Part shown: one piece after another, positions 4,943 through 8,460 of the stretch
Position numbering within the stretch: the stretch's first letter is position 1
Layout: every line of letters starts with the position of its first letter
Source of the DNA: an uncultured Lachnospiraceae bacterium
GTDB lineage: Bacteria > Bacillota > Clostridia > Lachnospirales > Lachnospiraceae
Direction of reading: 5' to 3'
Length of the DNA stretch: 8,460 nt
Assembly (NCBI GenBank): GCA_902803245.1
Contig: CADCPJ010000197.1
Location: 1 to 8,460 of the forward strand
The notes under the pieces: generated by a model
Database searches by the model: none
Told to the model about the DNA's origin: nothing
What the model saw: only the letters and a program-made list of their open reading frames with translations
Program-made: the position numbers and the translations under genes

Positions 4943-6673
4943 ATGAACAGACGTCTGATATTTATTTTCCGGGTTATCATCTGCTTTTTGGGCATGGCGC
5001 ATCTATGCGGGGGGCTCCGGACGGCCGCTTTGGCAGACTCTGCGGAAACAGCTGCTGACCCGGACAAAGAGACATACCTGGCCGGCAATCCGGAGGACGT
5101 GGCTGCAGTGATCCTCCACACAAATGACGTTCACGTGGCATTTGAAGAAAACATAGGGTATGACGGGCTGGCTCTTTATAAAAAGGAGCTCGAGGAGCAG
5201 TATGACCATGTGCTCCTCATTGATGCCGGAGATGCCATCCAGGGCGCTCCGATCGGAGCCATTTCCAAAGGCGCGGAAGTGATCAGGATGATGAACCGCC
5301 TGGGATATGATCTGGCTGTGCCCGGAAACCATGAGTTCGATTTCGGATTTGATGCACTGGATGACCGCGCCGAGGAGCTTGGGTGCGGCTATACCTGTGC
5401 CAATTTCTGTGTGACCGGAGGAGAGCCGGTGTTTCAGCCGTGGCGGATCCTTCAGGCCGGGGATCTGAAAATCGGTTTTGTCGGTGCGGTCGCACCCGAT
5501 ACATTTACTAAATCCGTTATCAAGGATATTCTGAACGAAGCCGGTGAGCCGATGTATGACTTCCTGGCAGACGAGACCGGTGAGCGGCTTGGCGCAGCGC
5601 TTCAGAAATCGATTGACGAAGTGCGGGAAAATGGCGCGGACTATGTGATCCTCGTCTCCCATCTGGGGAACAACGATTCCATCACGGAGCAGTTCCGGTG
5701 CGAGCTGATAGCGAAAAAGCTGTCGGGAGTCGATGTGATCATCGACGCGCATTCCCATGAGATCTTCAACAGGACAGCGAAAGACCGGACTGGGAAGGAG
5801 GTTCCGTTCGCGCAGGCGGGGACGAAGCTGCAGGCGATCGGGCAGCTTACGATCTTTAAGGACGGGCATATGGAGGAAAAACTGGTGGAGGAGGTTCCGA
5901 AGCCTCAGGATCTTCCTTTCGCCGTGGAAGAACGGGGAAAGAAGGAGCGCTTTGTGGATCCGGAGATGATGGCATTCCTCGATGCGATCGTCGACTCCTA
6001 CAAAGGCACCATGGAGCGGAAGATCGGAACGCTCTCCTATGACATGATCGTGAGGGATGAGAACGGCTTCGACATCAGCCGCATTGAAGAGAACGGGCTG
6101 TGTGACCTTGTGGCGGATGCCCTTCGTGCGAAAGGCGGGACGCAGACGGCATTCCTTAATGCCGGCTCCGTGCGCAACAACCTGAAGGCCGGCGACGTCA
6201 CCTATAACGATATTCTGAATATCCTGCCTTATTCCAGCGATATCGTGACTGCCAGGGTCACCGGACAGATGATTCTTGATGCCCTGGAGTTCGGCACAGC
6301 GATCCTTCCGGAGATATCCGCCAGATTTCCGCAGGTCTCGGGGATCACTTTCCACGTCAATCAGAATATTGCCAGCAGCGTGCAGGTGGACGACAGGAAT
6401 CAGTTTGTCAAGGTGGATGGACCGCGGCGCGTGTCTGACGTAAGGATAGACGGCGAGCCGCTTGACCTTGAGGCGAAGTATACGCTTACAGGGAGCAATT
6501 ATCTTCTGACCGGCGGCGACGGCTATGCGATGTTTCAGGGTGCCGAGATCCTCACGATGACCATGATTCCTGACAACGAACTGGTGATGAAATACATCGA
6601 GGAGGACCTTGGCGGTGTGATCCCCGACACCTATAAAGACGTATCCGGCAAGCGGATCCTTTTTGACAATTGA
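4943..6673 (+). CDS. Secreted 5'-nucleotidase / metallophosphatase (UshA-type)
   Basis: A 576-residue exported two-domain enzyme of the 5'-nucleotidase family, which hydrolyses nucleotides or related phosphoesters outside the cell using two divalent metals. The N-terminus is a signal peptide (MNRRL, hydrophobic to about 19) with likely cleavage after 'ALA' at residue 31. Metallophosphatase motifs in order: D62 and H64 in 'HTNDVH', D97 in 'DAGDAIQG', N129/H130 in 'PGNHEFDFG', H240 in 'LVSHLG', and H270/H272 in 'DAHSHE'. The C-terminal substrate domain has 'NAGSVRNNL' (406-414; often NGGGIR in the family), 'YNDILNILPY' (421-430) and 'LTGGDGYAMF' (522-531). No LPXTG signal, SLH domain or C-terminal helix is present, so it is probably released rather than wall-anchored. 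The start has an AAGGTGA site (4933-4939). It is probably co-transcribed with the preceding membrane protein. Exact substrate is unknown. Confidence 0.93.
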   Translation: MNRRLIFIFRVIICFLGMAHLCGGLRTAALADSAETAADPDKETYLAGNPEDVAAVILHTNDVHVAFEENIGYDGLALYKKELEEQYDHVLLIDAGDAIQGAPIGAISKGAEVIRMMNRLGYDLAVPGNHEFDFGFDALDDRAEELGCGYTCANFCVTGGEPVFQPWRILQAGDLKIGFVGAVAPDTFTKSVIKDILNEAGEPMYDFLADETGERLGAALQKSIDEVRENGADYVILVSHLGNNDSITEQFRCELIAKKLSGVDVIIDAHSHEIFNRTAKDRTGKEVPFAQAGTKLQAIGQLTIFKDGHMEEKLVEEVPKPQDLPFAVEERGKKERFVDPEMMAFLDAIVDSYKGTMERKIGTLSYDMIVRDENGFDISRIEENGLCDLVADALRAKGGTQTAFLNAGSVRNNLKAGDVTYNDILNILPYSSDIVTARVTGQMILDALEFGTAILPEISARFPQVSGITFHVNQNIASSVQVDDRNQFVKVDGPRRVSDVRIDGEPLDLEAKYTLTGSNYLLTGGDGYAMFQGAEILTMTMIPDNELVMKYIEEDLGGVIPDTYKDVSGKRILFDN

Positions 6674-6677
6674 GAGA

Positions 6678-6717
6678 GCGCATAAGAAACCTTTCTTTTC
6701 AACGGTTTCTTATGCGC
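6678..6717. terminator. Perfect 14-bp hairpin between convergent genes
   Basis: GCGCATAAGAAACC (6678-6691) pairs perfectly with GGTTTCTTATGCGC (6704-6717) around a 12-nt loop. It begins 4 bp after the nucleotidase stop. Its right arm contains the TAA stop (6710-6712) and final Ala codon of the convergent gene. Neither side has a proper T tract, so it may act as a bidirectional but imperfect terminator or as a 3'-end stabiliser. Confidence 0.65.
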
Positions 6718-7396
6718 GTGATTCCGCCTTCACCTGTCTGGGCTCGTCGAGGAAGTGCCACTCCATAAACCGCTTTGACATGTATTCGTCGTTATAGTGC
6801 TCATCCAGGAATTTCTCAAAAGCGGTATTCGCGGGAGCTCCGTAGTGCCGTCTGCTCCAGCGATGAATACAGATGGCCGTGAAAGCCAGATTGACTGCCA
6901 TGAATATGGAAAGAATGATGATCAGTACCCTGTGGATTCCATGCTCGAAATGCGACAGCCCATAGCTGACCAGAGGGCAGAAGCGGCCGAAGGAGAAGCC
7001 GATGCAGCCCCAGATCACCGTCATAACCAGACAGATGTGGCCGCGGTAATTTAAGAAGTACCCGGTGTAATCCCATGCGCGCATACCAAGGCCGAATTCG
7101 AGGAGAAGTCCTCCTATCAGCTCCAGACCGTCTCCGACGAGAGCATGCCCCAGAAATTCCAGCACATATCCCTTTCCCTTGAGAGCGGCAGCTACCAGAT
7201 AGAATCCCACTGTGCCAAAGCCGTAGAGCAGACAGAACGGGCCCCACATCGTCACTACGTGGGTCTCCCATTTTCCGAAAGCGAACAGACAGAAGAAGCC
7301 TTCAATCAGAACTCCCGCGATATTTGCAATCATAAACAGCCAGAAACAGATTCCGTAACTGACCCGAATGGTGGTCTTTTTCGTCTTTTCAGCCAA
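6710..7396 (-). CDS. CmpB/PF06541-type putative ABC-transporter membrane protein
   Basis: A 228-residue integral membrane protein resembling the 'putative ABC-transporter type IV' (CmpB, PF06541) family common in Firmicutes; its function is not established. About five hydrophobic segments are seen (roughly 15-38, 47-70, 85-103, 118-140 and 156-176). Family-like motifs are 'GVLIEGFFCLF' (28-38), 'WGPFCLLYGFG' (51-61), 'LELIGGLLLE' (91-100) and 'WDYTGYFLNYRGHICL' (108-123). A charged, aromatic tail of about 50 residues (from 178) follows the last helix. The start is a TTG at 7396: no in-frame ATG lies nearby, and GGGGGAAGG (7401-7409) sits just upstream, although its 4-nt spacing is short. The upstream ATG at 7419 is in another frame that soon stops. 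No ATPase partner is in the window. It has its own promoter at 7454-7482. Confidence 0.8.
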   Translation of the reverse strand: MAEKTKKTTIRVSYGICFWLFMIANIAGVLIEGFFCLFAFGKWETHVVTMWGPFCLLYGFGTVGFYLVAAALKGKGYVLEFLGHALVGDGLELIGGLLLEFGLGMRAWDYTGYFLNYRGHICLVMTVIWGCIGFSFGRFCPLVSYGLSHFEHGIHRVLIIILSIFMAVNLAFTAICIHRWSRRHYGAPANTAFEKFLDEHYNDEYMSKRFMEWHFLDEPRQVKAESRA

Positions 7397-7453
7397 AACA
7401 CCTTCCCCCAGAACGACATGATAACAGACCGGTATGTCCGGCCAACGAATATA

Positions 7454-7482
7454 ATCATAAAGTACAAAGATAAAAAAGTCGA
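7454..7482 (-). promoter_or_regulatory. Promoter of the CmpB-type gene
   Basis: On the minus strand, TATGAT (-10, 7454-7459) lies 17 bp from TCGACT (-35, 7477-7482; 4/6 match). The surroundings are AT-rich compared with the genes. It sits immediately downstream of the terminator of the preceding HAD gene, so the CmpB-type gene is probably transcribed independently, with a leader of about 50 nt. Confidence 0.5.
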
Positions 7483-7498
7483 GATAAAAATGTGCCGA

Positions 7499-7542
7499 AT
7501 AAGGGCCGCAAGAAGCGATTGCTCGGATCCTGCGGCCCTTAT
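7499..7542 (-). terminator. Terminator of the HAD phosphatase gene
   Basis: ATAAGGGCCGCA (7499-7510) pairs perfectly with TGCGGCCCTTAT (7531-7542), a 12-bp GC-rich stem with a 20-nt loop, about 40 nt after the HAD stop codon. On the minus strand it is followed, after a short gap, by TTTTT (7486-7490). The imperfect T tract lowers certainty. Confidence 0.6.
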
Positions 7543-7583
7543 AGAGAAGCTTATTCCTTGCAGATGCGATTCATGCCGTGCAC

Positions 7584-8460
7584 TTATGCGGCTTCCTTTG
7601 CTTCCGCGGCTGCGCCGGGAAGAGCGGTTTTCTTTACGTTTTCTCCGTAAATCTGTGCCCAGTCATTCGCCATCGAGATGGCTGTCCAGTCTTCCTTCTC
7701 CACTACAGCATAATACTCGGCCGCTTTCTCATCGCTTCCGTATTCTCTTACCGTGTCGTCACACACAACGAAAAATCCCATGCCCTCGTGATCCGGATTG
7801 CTTTCCGCATAGTTGAGCATCGAGTAGTCCCCCGTGCTGTTGCCGAATGCGAGAATCGGGCGCTTTCCGATTTCGCGGGCAATGGCTGCCGGCTTGGCGG
7901 ACTTTCCGCATTCGACGGGATCGAGCACCTGGCCGAGAACGATGACTTCGTCCTGGCTCATATTGTACTCGTCGGCTTCTTCGCTTCCCTTTCCGGAGGC
8001 GACGTAAGGCACGTCCGTGGCAATGATGTGGTCATACGGGAAGTCGAACCGCTCCATGAGCCCCCGGACAACCTCGCGTTCACAGGCCGAGACCATCCAG
8101 ACGTCAAAATCATTGGCCTTCAGATAATCGATGACTTCGATCATGGGCCTGTAGAAGGACTCGGCATAGGTCATGCCTTCGAAGCCCACGGCCTGAACGC
8201 TGCCTGCGAAATCATTCACATATGCGCGGAATTCAAGGGGAGTCATGCCGGCAAATGCAGTTGCGACAAGGACGTCCTTATTGATCGGCCCTTCGGGGAA
8301 GAATGTCTCGCCCTTCGTATAGGCGTACTCCCGGATCTGCTCCGTGGCTGCTTTTTCCTCTTCCGTCGCCTTATAGGTCGGGTCGTCGAGCACGCGGTGC
8401 ATCGTCATGCACCAGTCCATGTAGATGGGAGCTTTCTCGCAGAGAATGGTACCGTCCATG
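7584..8460 (-). CDS. HAD-family phosphatase, 5' end cut by window
   Basis: At least 291 residues of a haloacid dehalogenase-type hydrolase, a phosphoserine/phosphorylcholine phosphatase-like class that removes phosphate through an aspartyl intermediate. The visible sequence begins 'MDGTILCE', which is the second half of motif I (D-x-D-G-T). The nucleophile Asp should lie in the codon just beyond the edge, so the first Met is internal and not a start. The last base of that outside codon, C on the coding strand, is compatible with GAC. Motif II is S124 in 'VWMVSACE', motif III K186 in 'GKSAKP', motif IV 'FGNSTGDYSML' (N207, D211). A cap-like region lies between motifs I and II, and the C-terminus is 'NDWAQIYGENVKK' plus an alanine/glutamate tail. 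Relatives are often exported, but the N-terminus is not visible. Substrate unknown. Stop is TAA at 7584-7586. Confidence 0.87.
   Translation of the reverse strand, partial: MDGTILCEKAPIYMDWCMTMHRVLDDPTYKATEEEKAATEQIREYAYTKGETFFPEGPINKDVLVATAFAGMTPLEFRAYVNDFAGSVQAVGFEGMTYAESFYRPMIEVIDYLKANDFDVWMVSACEREVVRGLMERFDFPYDHIIATDVPYVASGKGSEEADEYNMSQDEVIVLGQVLDPVECGKSAKPAAIAREIGKRPILAFGNSTGDYSMLNYAESNPDHEGMGFFVVCDDTVREYGSDEKAAEYYAVVEKEDWTAISMANDWAQIYGENVKKTALPGAAAEAKEAA

Noticed and set aside
4405..5058. 217-residue plus-strand frame overlapping the membrane protein and nucleotidase starts
   Set aside because: Shadow frame: arginine/serine-rich translation without domains, crossing the end of one well-supported gene and the start of another.
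5003..6355. 450-residue open frame antisense to the nucleotidase
   Set aside because: The plus-strand frame carries a signal peptide and all metallophosphatase motifs. The antisense frame has no recognisable domain, and long antisense frames are common in sequence of this base composition.
7145..7816. 223-residue plus-strand frame opposite the CmpB-type and HAD genes
   Set aside because: It runs across two minus-strand genes plus a terminator and promoter, and its translation is low-complexity without family motifs.
1..8460. CRISPR array, IS element, integrase, tRNA or phage genes
   Set aside because: No regularly spaced repeats, terminal inverted repeats with a transposase, tRNA cloverleaf or phage-type protein was seen on either strand.

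Overview
The window looks like a chromosomal segment from a Gram-positive Clostridia genome, probably a gut Lachnospiraceae-type anaerobe. This is inferred from the protein families (a sugar-type solute-binding protein beside a hybrid histidine kinase, a CmpB-type membrane protein, an exported 5'-nucleotidase), strong AGGAGG-like ribosome binding sites and a roughly balanced GC content. No phage, IS element, CRISPR array or RNA gene is visible. No close relative can be named from the sequence alone.

Left part (1-3982, minus strand): a signalling operon. It runs from a membrane-bound hybrid histidine kinase to a solute-binding protein, ending near a terminator at the left edge. The kinase gene is broken by one in-frame amber codon (TAG, 2375-2377). 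The first 535 codons hold the sensor, HisKA and most of the ATPase domain. The next 310 codons, in the same frame, hold the rest of the ATPase domain and two receiver domains. The solute-binding protein starts inside the kinase stop codon (ATGA overlap) and has no permease or ATPase partner here, so it is more likely a ligand-sensing partner of the kinase than part of a transporter.

Middle (3983-4255): a 273-bp divergent promoter region with a plausible promoter for each side, a possible leader-peptide pair ahead of the kinase, a 16-bp perfect palindrome and a spaced inverted repeat.

Right-centre (4256-6673, plus strand): a six-helix Pr6Pr-like membrane protein, followed 72 bp later by a secreted 5'-nucleotidase/metallophosphatase. 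A perfect 14-bp hairpin closes this unit and also covers the stop codon of the convergent gene.

Right part (6710-8460, minus strand): a CmpB/PF06541-type membrane protein with a TTG start and its own promoter. Upstream of it, separated by a hairpin terminator, is a HAD-family phosphatase cut by the window edge within catalytic motif I.

The most notable observation is the amber-interrupted kinase coupled to an orphan binding protein. It may be a recent pseudogene, a sequence error, a split kinase or a readthrough case. All six other sizeable genes end in TGA or TAA, so TAG is not otherwise used as the stop of a recognisable gene here.
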